A DNA stretch of 64,000 nt from Paractinoplanes bogorensis (GCF_018829635.1 NZ_JAHKKG010000013.1:62001-126000); one strand, 5' to 3'; positions 44,424 to 53,265 are shown, counted from the first letter of the stretch. Made by a program: numbers and translations. The notes: a model not told the origin generated them from the sequence alone.

Positions 44424-45155
44424 ATGGCGCACTCTCCGTACGGCCACCCCGATCGCGACTCCGGCGAGCCGCCGTACGCCGTTCCTCCATCATGGACGGA
44501 GGCCGGTGCGGGCGAGCCCGACCGGTGGGGGAGCCTGCCGGTGAACGCGCCGCCGCTCCCGGCCTGGGCCCGGCGCCCCGACCGCGAGCCGCCCTATCCA
44601 CCCGAGGATCGCCTGGCCGGTCCGCGGCCGTCCCGCCTGGCCGGCGTCCGGGAGGCGTGGATCGAGGGCATGCGCGCCGAGGCGGAGGCGGGCTCGGCCA
44701 TCCCGGATCGGGCGGGCCCGGTCGGTCCGGCCCGGGCGGGCGCGGACGTGCAGGCCATGCCGGAGCGGCGGATACGCGCCGCAGCGGCCGAGGGCGGGAT
44801 GAAGGCGGCTCTCCGGGGCCGGGCCCAGGTGGTTCCCGCACGTGAGCACCGTGAGCCACGTGATCAGCCGATCCCGCCGCCGGCGGCCGGATGGTCGGTG
44901 GCGCGGCACCGTAGCGGCGAGTGGGCCACCGTCCGTGACCGGCGGGCGCGACGGTTCGCGTTCGGTGAGCAGCGCGAGGACCGCAGCCGCTGGCACTGGC
45001 TGCTGCTGATCCCGATCGTGCTGCCACTCATGCCGGTGCTCTACAACCGGGTCGACCCGGCGCTGCTCGGCATGCCGTTCTTCTACTGGTGCCAGCTCGC
45101 GTTCGCGTTCCTGGCCAGCGGGACGATCGCCTTCGTGCACCGGAAGACCCGATGA
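44424..45155 (+). CDS. DUF3311 membrane subunit with long disordered extension
   Basis: 243 residues from ATG 44424 (GGAGG upstream). The C-terminal 65 residues are the DUF3311 domain: two membrane helices, HWLLLIPIVLPLMPVLYNRV and FFYWCQLAFAFLASGTIAFV. The first ~180 residues are Pro/Arg/Ala/Gly-rich, low complexity and probably disordered, unlike the typical 65-90 residue DUF3311 proteins. Its stop overlaps the SSS symporter start (ATGA), the standard pairing for MctP-type monocarboxylate transporters, so it is probably the small accessory subunit. Confidence 0.85.
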   Translation: MAHSPYGHPDRDSGEPPYAVPPSWTEAGAGEPDRWGSLPVNAPPLPAWARRPDREPPYPPEDRLAGPRPSRLAGVREAWIEGMRAEAEAGSAIPDRAGPVGPARAGADVQAMPERRIRAAAAEGGMKAALRGRAQVVPAREHREPRDQPIPPPAAGWSVARHRSGEWATVRDRRARRFAFGEQREDRSRWHWLLLIPIVLPLMPVLYNRVDPALLGMPFFYWCQLAFAFLASGTIAFVHRKTR

Positions 45156-46837
45156 GCACGCAGCTGACCGTCTTCGTCGTCGTGTTCGGGGCGGTCGCCG
45201 TGATGGGCTTCGCCGCGTCCCGGTGGCGCCGGCCCGACTCCATCCACACGCTCGAGGAGTGGGGGCTGGGCGGCCGGGCGTTCGGCAACTGGGTCACGTT
45301 CTTCCTACTCAGCGGCGACGTCTACACGGCGTACACGTTCGTCGCCGTCCCGACGCTGGTCTACGGCATGGGCGCGGCCGGGTTCTTCCCGGTGCCGTTC
45401 CTGGTGATCGTCTATCCGATGCTGTTCGTCGTGCTCGCGCGTTTCTGGTCGGTCTGCCACGTGCACGGGTTCGTCACGCCGGCCGAGTTCGTCCGCGCGC
45501 GGTTCGGCTCCCGGGGACTGGGCACCGCGGTCGCCGTCCTCGGGATCGTCGCCACCATGCCGTACATCGCCCTGCAGTTGATCGGTATGGAAGCCGTCTT
45601 CGAGGTCATGGGGCTGCCCAAGGGCTGGCCGCTGACCGTCGCGTTCGTGGTGCTCGCGCTCTACACGTTCAACTCCGGGCTGCGCGGGCCGGCGCTGGTG
45701 TCGATCGTCAAGGACGCGCTGATCCTCTGGTCCGTACTCGCGGTGCTCATGATCGTGGCGATGACCCCCGGGCAGTGGGAGACCATCTTCCGGATCGCCG
45801 AGAACCGTTACACGGCCACACCGCGTACGGACGACGGTCTTCTCCTGCCCGTGCAGAGCCAGCTGAACTACGTGACGCTCGCGCTCGGGTCGGCGGTCGC
45901 CCTGTTCCTCTATCCGCACACGCTCACCGGGGTGCTCGCCTCGCGCAACCGGGGCACGCTGCGGCGCAATCTGGCCGTCCTGCCGCTCTACACGCTCACC
46001 CTCGGCGTCCTGATGCTGGTCGGGTTCGCCGCCCTCTACGACGGCACGCAGCCGGTCGGCGGCAACGCGAACACGGTGGTGCCGCAATGGTTCAACGAGA
46101 ACGCGCCGGCCTGGAGCGCGGGGCTGGCGTTCGCGGCGATCGGGGTGGGCGCGATGGTGCCGGCCGCGATCATGTCGATCGCCGCGGCCAACCTGTTCAC
46201 CCGCGACATCTACCGCGTCTACATCCGGCCGCAGGCCTCCGCGCGCGAGGAGACGTACGTCAGCAAATCGGTCTCCCTCACCGTGAAATTCGGCGCTCTG
46301 CTGATCCTTCTGCTGCTGAACACGCAGTTCGCCATCGACCTGCAGCTCATCGGCGGCGTGCTGATCATGCAGACGCTGCCCGCGGTCGCGCTCGGGCTCT
46401 ACAGCAACTGGTTCCACCGGTGGGCGCTCGGGTTCGGCATCGGCGCGGGACTGGTGCTCGGGATCTTCATGCTGTGGCAGGTGCCGAAGCTGGGCGGCGC
46501 CGACGGCCGCACGGTGATACGCGAGCATTTCGGCGGGTCGGCCTGGCCGCTCAGCCACCTCGGCTTCGCGACACAGGCGGCCATCTATGTCGGGATCGTC
46601 GCGCTGGCCGTCAACCTGCTGGTCGCCGCGGCGGCCACCCCGATCCTGCGCGCGATGGACATCCGGGACGGGCGTGACCAGACCCGCGAGCACGACTACG
46701 TGGCGGATGAGGGCGATCCCACCGTACGGCGGATGACCGAGATCATCGACGGGGAGCCGCCGGTTTCCTACTTCACCCCCGTCGGTCCGCGCGACGGCGA
46801 CTCGAAGCCGCCGCTGGACGCCTACCCGCGACTTTAG
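45152..46837 (+). CDS. Sodium:solute symporter, monocarboxylate (MctP) type
   Basis: 561 residues with 13 predicted membrane helices of the SSS fold. Diagnostic parts are EEWGLGGRAFGNWVTFFLLSGDVYTAYTF (residues about 36-64), the RFGSRGLGT loop, TFNSGLRGPALVSIVKDALIL and the Na+-site region AAIMSIAAANLFTRDIYRVY. The C-terminal 60 residues are acidic and cytosolic. Paired with the DUF3311 gene it should import short-chain monocarboxylates (acetate, propionate, pyruvate or lactate) with sodium. Substrate inferred from the family. Confidence 0.93.
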   Translation: MSTQLTVFVVVFGAVAVMGFAASRWRRPDSIHTLEEWGLGGRAFGNWVTFFLLSGDVYTAYTFVAVPTLVYGMGAAGFFPVPFLVIVYPMLFVVLARFWSVCHVHGFVTPAEFVRARFGSRGLGTAVAVLGIVATMPYIALQLIGMEAVFEVMGLPKGWPLTVAFVVLALYTFNSGLRGPALVSIVKDALILWSVLAVLMIVAMTPGQWETIFRIAENRYTATPRTDDGLLLPVQSQLNYVTLALGSAVALFLYPHTLTGVLASRNRGTLRRNLAVLPLYTLTLGVLMLVGFAALYDGTQPVGGNANTVVPQWFNENAPAWSAGLAFAAIGVGAMVPAAIMSIAAANLFTRDIYRVYIRPQASAREETYVSKSVSLTVKFGALLILLLLNTQFAIDLQLIGGVLIMQTLPAVALGLYSNWFHRWALGFGIGAGLVLGIFMLWQVPKLGGADGRTVIREHFGGSAWPLSHLGFATQAAIYVGIVALAVNLLVAAAATPILRAMDIRDGRDQTREHDYVADEGDPTVRRMTEIIDGEPPVSYFTPVGPRDGDSKPPLDAYPRL

Positions 46838-46853
46838 AAATCCGGCCGCCTCT

Positions 46854-46882
46854 GGGAACCTCCCGGGGTGCAGCCGCGTGTA
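46854..46882 (+). promoter_or_regulatory. ECF-type promoter of the sigma factor gene
   Basis: GGGAACC (46854-46860) and CGTGTA (46877-46882) are spaced 16 bp, the pattern of ECF sigma promoters. The predicted transcription start coincides with ATG 46889, so the gene would be leaderless and probably autoregulated. Confidence 0.5.
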
Positions 46883-46888
46883 TCGGGC

Positions 46889-47407
46889 ATGGTGGTTCCG
46901 ACGACGTCCTCCCCGCCCGTCCGTCTCTCACGTGCCGAGGCGGACGGGTTCGAGGCGTTCTACCGGGTCAATGCCGACCGGGTCTATCGCGCGCTCGCCG
47001 TGACCCTGCGGCGCGATGAGCTCGCCCGCGAGGCGGTCGACGAGGCGATGGCCCGGGCGTACGCGAAATGGCGGACCGTCGGCCAGCTCGACAATCCGGC
47101 CGGCTGGGTCTTCCGGGTCGGGCTCAACTGGGCGACCTCCTGGTGGCGCAAGCATCGCCGCGAGACGGCACCGGTCGGCGGCGACGACCATCCGGCGTCC
47201 GACGCGACCCCCGACGGCACCCTGCTCGCGCTGGCCGGGCTGCCGTTGCCGCAGCGGGCCGTGATCACCTGCCGCATCCTTCTCGATCTGACCACCGCCG
47301 AGACGGCCGAGGCCCTGGGACTGAGCGAGGGGACGGTCAAAAGCCGGCTCGCCCGCGGTCTGGCCGCCCTCCGCGTCGAGCTGAGCACCGAGGAGACCGC
47401 GTCGTGA
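46889..47407 (+). CDS. ECF RNA polymerase sigma factor
   Basis: 172 residues from ATG 46889; the ORF could extend to GTG 46868 but the promoter geometry favours the ATG. Region 2 (about 20-85): FEAFYRVNADRVYRALAVTLRRDELAREAVDEAM and WVFRVGLNWATSWWRKHRR. Region 4 (about 110-165): LPLPQRAVITCRILLDLTTAETAEALGLSEGTVKSRLARGL. It has no extra domain. The stop overlaps the following gene start (GTGA), which encodes a single-pass membrane protein likely to be its partner or anti-sigma factor. Confidence 0.93.
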   Translation: MVVPTTSSPPVRLSRAEADGFEAFYRVNADRVYRALAVTLRRDELAREAVDEAMARAYAKWRTVGQLDNPAGWVFRVGLNWATSWWRKHRRETAPVGGDDHPASDATPDGTLLALAGLPLPQRAVITCRILLDLTTAETAEALGLSEGTVKSRLARGLAALRVELSTEETAS

Positions 47408-48465
47408 GCCACCAGATCCCCCGCGAGGTCGAACGGGCCGTGCGCACCGCCGGCGAGAGCACCACCCGGTACGGGTGGGAGGTCGGCGAGGTCTACCGGC
47501 GGGCGCGCCGCCGCCGCAACCGCCGCCGGGGCGCGACGGCGATCGGCGCCACGCTCGCGGCGATCGGACTGGTCGGCGCCGGCATCGTGGTCCGGCAGCA
47601 CGCGCAGGCGACCCGGCCGCTCGAGCCCGCGGTGGTGAGCACGCCGACCGGCCCGGCCCAGCGGCTGCTGCTCGCCGGCGCGAACGGGCAGTACCTGGGC
47701 ACCCGGCCCGGCGCCGAGCCGATCGAGCTGGGCGCGCTGTCGATCGGCGAGATGCGGCCCGACGGCGGGCTCGTCCCGCTCCCGGTGCCCGGCAACGGCT
47801 ACGACTCCGTGACGGGCCTGTCGGACGGGCGGGTCGTCGTCCTCGGCGACGTCCCGCGCACGACCTTGACCGTCGACGATCCGGCCGGCGAGGCGGTGCA
47901 GCGCGACATCAAGCGGCCGGGCGAACGGGTCACCCTGGTCGCGGCCAACGCGACGACGGCCTACCTGTGGCGTCCGCAGGGCCTGGCCGGGTTCGATCTG
48001 ACCAACGGTCTGGAACGGCTGGTCATGTCGTCGGCGATGCTCGACCTGCCCGGCGACGACCCGTCGGCCGCCCTCGACGCGGCCGACGTCGTGGGCGACA
48101 CGCTGGTGCTGGCCCGCACGTCCGCGTCGTGCCGGCCGGAACTGAACGACATCGACCCGCCGCAGGGTCTCAGGACGCTGTCGCTGACCGCGCTGGGCTG
48201 CCGGGCGACGACCGGGCTGCGGTTGTCGCCGTCGACCGGGCGGGTCGCGGTGACGTACGAGAAGAAACCCGGCGACGTGTGGGCGGCGGTGCTCAGCACC
48301 GAGGACGGTCGGGTGCTGGCCGACCGCCACGTGACGACCTTCGACATCAAGAAGCCTCCGGTGCTGGTCCGGGTCGCGTGGCTTGACGAGCGCAACGTGC
48401 GCGGCGTCGTCGTGCCGCTGGGGCCGGGCGTCCATCAGCTTCAGACGTTCACCATCCCCACCTGA
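47404..48465 (+). CDS. Single-pass membrane protein coupled to ECF sigma factor
   Basis: 353 residues from GTG 47404. A basic cytosolic N-terminus (VYRRARRRRNRRRGATA) precedes one membrane helix (about 43-63, IGATLAAIGLVGAGIVV). The remaining ~285 residues are extracytoplasmic and look like a beta-propeller-type sensor (RLLLAGANGQYLGTRPG, YDSVTGLSDGRVVVLGD, TTAYLWRPQGLAGFDLTNG, LSPSTGRVAVTYEKKPGD). No zinc anti-sigma (HXXXCXXC) motif is visible. Start overlap with the sigma gene and topology make it a candidate anti-sigma factor; unproven. Confidence 0.85.
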   Translation: MSHQIPREVERAVRTAGESTTRYGWEVGEVYRRARRRRNRRRGATAIGATLAAIGLVGAGIVVRQHAQATRPLEPAVVSTPTGPAQRLLLAGANGQYLGTRPGAEPIELGALSIGEMRPDGGLVPLPVPGNGYDSVTGLSDGRVVVLGDVPRTTLTVDDPAGEAVQRDIKRPGERVTLVAANATTAYLWRPQGLAGFDLTNGLERLVMSSAMLDLPGDDPSAALDAADVVGDTLVLARTSASCRPELNDIDPPQGLRTLSLTALGCRATTGLRLSPSTGRVAVTYEKKPGDVWAAVLSTEDGRVLADRHVTTFDIKKPPVLVRVAWLDERNVRGVVVPLGPGVHQLQTFTIPT

Positions 48466-48518
48466 CGGCGGCCCGGCGCTGACGCTCCTCGCCCGAGCGC
48501 GCGCGTCGTGATGCCGGC

Positions 48519-50141
48519 CTATTGCTCCGGCGCGGCGCGGTAAGAGGCCCGGTCGAAGTCGGCGTAGGCGCCCTCGCGGCCCAGGTCCTGCACCCAGAGG
48601 CCGGTGAACGCGCCGGTGAAGCCCCAGGCGGCCGGCTCCCCGTCGATCTCGTGCGCGGCGTACTCGTCGGAGAGCGTGGTGGCGTCGAGCACCGGGCCGG
48701 CCGGCTGCCAAGGGGCGCCGGGGAAGGCGTACGCGAAAGTCAGTGATGGACCCTCGAACCGCAGGCGGAGCCGGACCGGGCCGGGGGAGGGGACCGGCAC
48801 GCGGACGCCGGGGACCACCGCGACCCGGCCGTTGTCGCAGGCCAGCAGATCGAGCACGGGTGTGCCGTCGTCGTCGGCGGTGACGTGCAGGTAGTACCAG
48901 TTGCGGGTGTTGTAGTAGGCGGTGATTCCGGCCAGCTGCCGGTAGTTGCGGGGCTTGAACTCCATCGTCGCCTCGAACGTGCAGTCCTGGGCGACCACGC
49001 GGCGGGCCACCAGGCTGGGACGGTGCCGGCCCATCGGCGAGAACCCGCCGTGGATCCGCAGGTGGGACGGCCGCTCGGTGAGGGACACCCAGTCGAGGGT
49101 GGCCGGGCGTCGCAGCGTCGACCAGTTCACCCCGAGCCTGTCACCGTCGAAGTCGTCGTCCTCGACCTGCTCGGAGGACGGCGCCGGCGTTTCCGAGCCG
49201 ACCGCGGAGTCGCGGGGCGCCGCGACCGTTTCCGCGGGGATGCCCTCGGCGATGCGCGGCCAGCCGTCGGCCGTCCAGGTCACCTCCTGGATCGCCGACT
49301 CGCGCCCGAGCACGCACCGGCCCAGCGGCGAGTACGGCCGGCCGACCAGGTGCGCGAGGTACCACTGGCCGCCCGGCGTCTCGACCAGGCTGCCGTGCCC
49401 GGCCTTCTGCAGGGTGAGCTTGGGGTGACCGGCCGATGTGAGCAGCGGACCGGCCGGGTCGGCCAGGTAGGGGCCGAGCAGGTGCGACGAGCGCGCCACG
49501 GTGACCTGGTGGGCCCAGCTCGTGCCGCCCTCGGCGGTGACCAGGTAGTACCAGCCGTCCTTGCGGTACAGGTTGGGTGCCTCGGTCACCGCGGCCGACG
49601 TACCGGTGAAGATCATCTGTTCCGGGCCGACCAGGGCGCGGGCCGACCGGTCGTACTGCTGGATCGAGATGCCGGCGAAGCGGTTCCGGCCGGGACGCCA
49701 GTCGGCCACCATCGACAGCATCCAGGTGGTGCCGTCGTCGTCGTGGAAGAGCGACGCGTCGAAGCCGCGGCCGTGCAGCACCACCGGGTCGGACCACGGC
49801 CCGGTCGGCGTGGGGCCGGTGACCAGGAAGTTCTGTGGGTCCCAGTAGCCGCCGGCGAAGGTGGCGACGTCGGAGTAGAGCAGGTGGAACTCGCCGTGGG
49901 CGTAGCTGAGGCTGGGTGCCCACACGCCGTTGGAGTCGCCGGTGCCGGTGAGGTCGAGCAGCCGCTTCTCGTTGAGCGCGCCGCCGAGCGGCGTCCAGTC
50001 GACCAGGTCGGTCGAGTGGTGCACGCGTACGCCCGGGAACCACTCGAACGTCGAGGTGGCGATGTAGTAGTCACCGCCCACCCGCAGGATCGACGGATCG
50101 GGATGGAACCCCGGCAGCACCGGATTCTGGATGTTGCGCAC
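48519..50141 (-). CDS. GH43 beta-xylosidase/arabinosidase
   Basis: 540 residues, no signal peptide, so probably cytosolic. GH43 catalytic propeller (about 1-300) with NIQNPVLPGFHPDPSILRVGGDYYIATSTFEWFPGV, SFVWAPSLSYAHGEFHLLYSD-type GVWAPSLSYAHGEFHLLYSD and VTEAPNLYRKDGWYYLVTAEGG, the expected acidic pocket. The C-terminal ~200 residues (from DDDFDGDRLGVNWSTLRRP) form the GH43-specific beta-sandwich. Likely removes xylose or arabinose from imported xylo-oligosaccharides. GTG 50141 gives the usual NIQNPVLPGF N-terminus; ATG 50183 is an alternative. Confidence 0.9.
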   Translation of the reverse strand: MRNIQNPVLPGFHPDPSILRVGGDYYIATSTFEWFPGVRVHHSTDLVDWTPLGGALNEKRLLDLTGTGDSNGVWAPSLSYAHGEFHLLYSDVATFAGGYWDPQNFLVTGPTPTGPWSDPVVLHGRGFDASLFHDDDGTTWMLSMVADWRPGRNRFAGISIQQYDRSARALVGPEQMIFTGTSAAVTEAPNLYRKDGWYYLVTAEGGTSWAHQVTVARSSHLLGPYLADPAGPLLTSAGHPKLTLQKAGHGSLVETPGGQWYLAHLVGRPYSPLGRCVLGRESAIQEVTWTADGWPRIAEGIPAETVAAPRDSAVGSETPAPSSEQVEDDDFDGDRLGVNWSTLRRPATLDWVSLTERPSHLRIHGGFSPMGRHRPSLVARRVVAQDCTFEATMEFKPRNYRQLAGITAYYNTRNWYYLHVTADDDGTPVLDLLACDNGRVAVVPGVRVPVPSPGPVRLRLRFEGPSLTFAYAFPGAPWQPAGPVLDATTLSDEYAAHEIDGEPAAWGFTGAFTGLWVQDLGREGAYADFDRASYRAAPEQ

Positions 50142-50234
50142 CGAGACCTGCTTTCCCACCGAAGCTCGTAAGTTCCGGACCATACCGCAAGTTTCGTCCG
50201 TACGGGGGTGGCGGCGGAATGCCATCCTGACGAG

Positions 50235-50726
50235 ATGGACGACTATCGAAGCGTTTCCGCCTGGCGCGCCGCGGGTGAGTCCCGGGACGCGGCCGCGGCG
50301 GTCGCCACGTTGAGCGAAGATGTTCGTCTGATCTCCCCGATCACCGAGCAGTTCACGTTCGACGGGCGCGAGCGCATCCGGACACTCCTCGACGTCGCCC
50401 TGGGCGTGATCGAGGACATCACCTACACCGATCAGGTCGCCGAAGGCCGTACGGTGGCGCTCTTCTACGAGGCCCGGATCGGTGACACCCGGCTGTTCGA
50501 GGCGCAGCGGCTGCGGCTCGCCGACGACGGCCTGATCCGCGAGATCACCCTGTTCGTCCGGCCGCTGCCCGCGCTCACCCGGCTGATGACCCGGCTCGGG
50601 CCCGAACTCGCCCGCCGTAACGGTCAGCCCGGCCTGGCCCGGCTCATCCCGGTCACCGCGGGGATGCTGCACTCGATGGCCGAGACGGGCGAGAAGAAGT
50701 TCATGCCGAAGGCCGCGCCCCGATAA
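50235..50726 (+). CDS. SnoaL-like/NTF2-fold protein
   Basis: 163 residues from ATG 50235. Small alpha+beta cone fold: SWRAAGESRDAAAAVATLSEDVRLISPITEQFTFDGRERIRTLLDVALGVI then FYEARIGDTRLFEAQRLRLADDGLIREITLFVRPLPALTRL. SnoaL-like proteins include polyketide cyclases and small-molecule isomerases; no catalytic residues could be assigned. It is divergent from the GH43 gene and 29 bp upstream of the GGDEF-EAL gene on the same strand. Confidence 0.8.
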   Translation: MDDYRSVSAWRAAGESRDAAAAVATLSEDVRLISPITEQFTFDGRERIRTLLDVALGVIEDITYTDQVAEGRTVALFYEARIGDTRLFEAQRLRLADDGLIREITLFVRPLPALTRLMTRLGPELARRNGQPGLARLIPVTAGMLHSMAETGEKKFMPKAAPR

Positions 50727-50755
50727 CTCTCGGATCCGCCGCCGTCCGGCCGATC

Positions 50756-53089
50756 GTGTCCTCGCAATCAGCTGAGGACGGTGGACCGGTGAAGACGACC
50801 CTGCTGTGGCGTGACACGGCACTACGCATGCTGGCTGCGGCCACCCTGCTCGGGTGTGTCCTCTTCTTCGTCCTCGACGGCGATCCGGTCCACCAGGTGC
50901 AGGTCTTCTGGGCGTTCCAGGTGCCGCTGGACGCCGCCCTGACGCTCGGCGCGTGGCGTCTCCGGCAGATCTCGCCGCGCCACTTCCGCCGCTTCTGGGC
51001 CATGATCACCTTCGCCGGGGCGTGCTTCACGACCGGCGACACGATCCAGGCGATCACCAGCCTGGTGGCTCCGGGCGCCCCCTCGTTCAACGGTGGCACC
51101 GCGCAGACCGTGCTCTTCGTGGTCGGTATGAGCAGCAACGTGATCGCCTGCCTGATCTTCCCGCAGGGTCTGACCACCCGGCGCGAGAAGTCGGTGTTCT
51201 GGCTCGACGCGACGACGGTCCTGGTCGGCGGCGCGGTGGCCGCGTGGTGCTTCGCGGTCAACCCGCTCGGTGGCGCCGGCACCGACCGGGTCACGGCCGG
51301 CCTGACGTCGGCCCTGCTGGTCGTCTCCGCGTTCTCGGCCACCAAGGTCGCCCTGATCAAGGCGCCGCCGATGGCCCGGATCGCCGCGTGGCCGATGGTG
51401 GCGGCGGCCGGCCTGCAAGGCGTCATCACGTTCCTGCCGGGCGACTTCCAACAGGCTTCCCAGCCGTACGTGTTCGTCGCGCGCCTGCTGCCTTCCCTCC
51501 TCATCGCCATGGGGCCGTGGATCCAGCGGATCGTGCAGACCAGTGGTCACGTCTACGGCACCGGCCGCCGACGGGGTTACAGCCTTCTCCCGTACGGGAT
51601 GATCGCCCTCACGCTGATCATCTTCTTCGCCATGCTTCCGGCCGACGTGTCGTCGCAACTGTGGGGCGCGGCGATCGGCGTCGTGGTGATCAGTTGCCTG
51701 GTCGCCGGGCGGCAGCTGGTCGCCTTCCACGACAACATGCAGCTGATCGGCCGGCTCGACATCGCCCTCGACGAGGTGCGCGGGCACGAGGCGCAGATGC
51801 GCGTGCAGGCGTCGACCGACGGACTGACCGGCCTGGCCAACCGGACGCGTTTCACCACCCTGCTCGCGGGCGCGCTCGACTCGGATACGGACGTGGCCGT
51901 CCTGCTGATCGATCTGGACGACTTCAAGACCGTCAACGACACCATGGGCCATGCGGCCGGCGATGCGCTTCTGGTGAGCGTTGCCGCGCGTTTGCGCGAG
52001 GCGGTGCGCGTTACGGACGTTGTGGCCCGGCTCGGTGGTGACGAGTTCGCGATCCTGCTGCCCGGCGCGGGCGCGGTCATCGCCGGACAGGTCGCCGACG
52101 ACATCCAGCGGCGATTCTCCGAACCGATCGAGATCGGCCAGCATGTGCTGGCCACCCGGGCCAGCACCGGCGTCGCCTGCGCGCGGCCCGGCGACGAACC
52201 GTCCGCGCTGCTCAGCAACGCCGACATCGCCATGTACGAGGCCAAGCGGCGCGGCAAGAGCATGTGGGTCGAGTACACCGACGCCATGGGCGAGCGGATC
52301 AGCGCCGACGCGGTGCTCATCCGGGAGATGGCGCAGGCCGTCGAGCGTGGCGAGTTCACCCTGCTCTACCAGCCGATCGTGCGGCTCGGCGACGGCGTGC
52401 TGACCGGCGTGGAGTCGCTGATCCGGTGGAACCACCCGACCCGCGGGCTGGTCTCGCCGATCGAGTTCATCCCGCTGGCCGAGCGGACCGGTCAGATCGT
52501 CGCCATCGGGCGGTTCGCGCTGCGCGAGGCGTGCCGTCAGGCGGCCGAGTGGCGGCGTGCGCACCCGGCGGCGGCCCCGGTCATGGTCGGCGTGAACGTG
52601 GCCGGACGGCAGTTGCGCGAACCCGGCTTCGTGGCCGAGGTGGAAGCCGTGCTGACCGAGTTCGGGCTGCCCGCGTCCGGTCTCAACATCGAGGTGACCG
52701 AGACGGCCGTGTTCGACGACGAGGAGTCCACCGAGGCACTGTTCGACCTGCGCGGTCTCGGGGTGCGCCTGTCCCTGGACGACTTCGGCACCGCCGCGTC
52801 GTCGCTCGGCCTGCTGCTGACCACGCCGGTCACCTCGCTCAAGCTCGACCGCTCGTTCGTCGAGTCGATCACCACCGTCGGCCGGCAGGCGGCGGTGGCC
52901 AACGCGGTCAGCCAGATGGCCGCGGCCCTCGAGCTGTCGTCGGTGGCCGAGGGCATCGAGACCGCCGAGCAGCGCGAGGTGCTGCAGGGGCTGGGCTACC
53001 ACTACGGCCAGGGCTACCTGTTCGCGCGCCCGCTGCCGGCGGCCGAGATCGCCGCCACCTGGCTGGCGCCGCAGCGGTCAGCCGCGTAG
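50756..53089 (+). CDS. Membrane-anchored GGDEF-EAL cyclic-di-GMP enzyme
   Basis: 777 residues from GTG 50756; GTG 50789 is the alternative. About eight predicted membrane helices (20-305) form a MASE-like sensor. GGDEF domain: TGLANRTRFTTLL, GGDEF at 427-431 and the inhibitory RVTD at 418-421, five residues upstream, so diguanylate cyclase with product inhibition looks intact. EAL domain: YQPIVRLGDGVLTGVESLIRW (ESL replaces EAL), NVAGRQL, EVTET, DDFGT, K in TSLKLDRSF and EGIET all present, so phosphodiesterase may also be active. The C-terminus ends inside the first copy of a 55-bp tandem repeat. Confidence 0.93.
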   Translation: MSSQSAEDGGPVKTTLLWRDTALRMLAAATLLGCVLFFVLDGDPVHQVQVFWAFQVPLDAALTLGAWRLRQISPRHFRRFWAMITFAGACFTTGDTIQAITSLVAPGAPSFNGGTAQTVLFVVGMSSNVIACLIFPQGLTTRREKSVFWLDATTVLVGGAVAAWCFAVNPLGGAGTDRVTAGLTSALLVVSAFSATKVALIKAPPMARIAAWPMVAAAGLQGVITFLPGDFQQASQPYVFVARLLPSLLIAMGPWIQRIVQTSGHVYGTGRRRGYSLLPYGMIALTLIIFFAMLPADVSSQLWGAAIGVVVISCLVAGRQLVAFHDNMQLIGRLDIALDEVRGHEAQMRVQASTDGLTGLANRTRFTTLLAGALDSDTDVAVLLIDLDDFKTVNDTMGHAAGDALLVSVAARLREAVRVTDVVARLGGDEFAILLPGAGAVIAGQVADDIQRRFSEPIEIGQHVLATRASTGVACARPGDEPSALLSNADIAMYEAKRRGKSMWVEYTDAMGERISADAVLIREMAQAVERGEFTLLYQPIVRLGDGVLTGVESLIRWNHPTRGLVSPIEFIPLAERTGQIVAIGRFALREACRQAAEWRRAHPAAAPVMVGVNVAGRQLREPGFVAEVEAVLTEFGLPASGLNIEVTETAVFDDEESTEALFDLRGLGVRLSLDDFGTAASSLGLLLTTPVTSLKLDRSFVESITTVGRQAAVANAVSQMAAALELSSVAEGIETAEQREVLQGLGYHYGQGYLFARPLPAAEIAATWLAPQRSAA

Positions 53090-53265
53090 GAGCCCGGCCG
53101 CGATCGCCGCCGCCTGGCTGGCGCCGCAGCGGTCAGCCGCGTAGCAGCCGGGCCGCGATCGCCGCCGCCTGGCTGGCGCCGCAGCGGTCAGCCGCGTAGC
53201 AGCCGGGCCGCGATCGCCGCCGCCTGGCTGGCGCCGCAGCGGTCAGCCGCGTAGCAGACCGGCCG
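53046..53265. repeat. Four tandem 55-bp repeats spanning convergent gene ends
   Basis: Units at 53046-53100 (divergent first 14 bp), 53101-53155, 53156-53210 and 53211-53265 (two substitutions) have an exact 55-bp period. Each unit contains TCAGCCGCGTAG: TAG ends the GGDEF-EAL frame and TCA is the TGA stop of the convergent thioesterase. The + gene stops in unit 1 and the - gene in unit 4, so copies 2-3 are pure spacer. Near identity of units 2-4 indicates a recent expansion. Confidence 0.95.

Noticed and set aside
53046..53265. CRISPR array.
   Set aside because: The 55-bp units are directly abutting and identical throughout; there are no unique spacers and no cas genes in the window.
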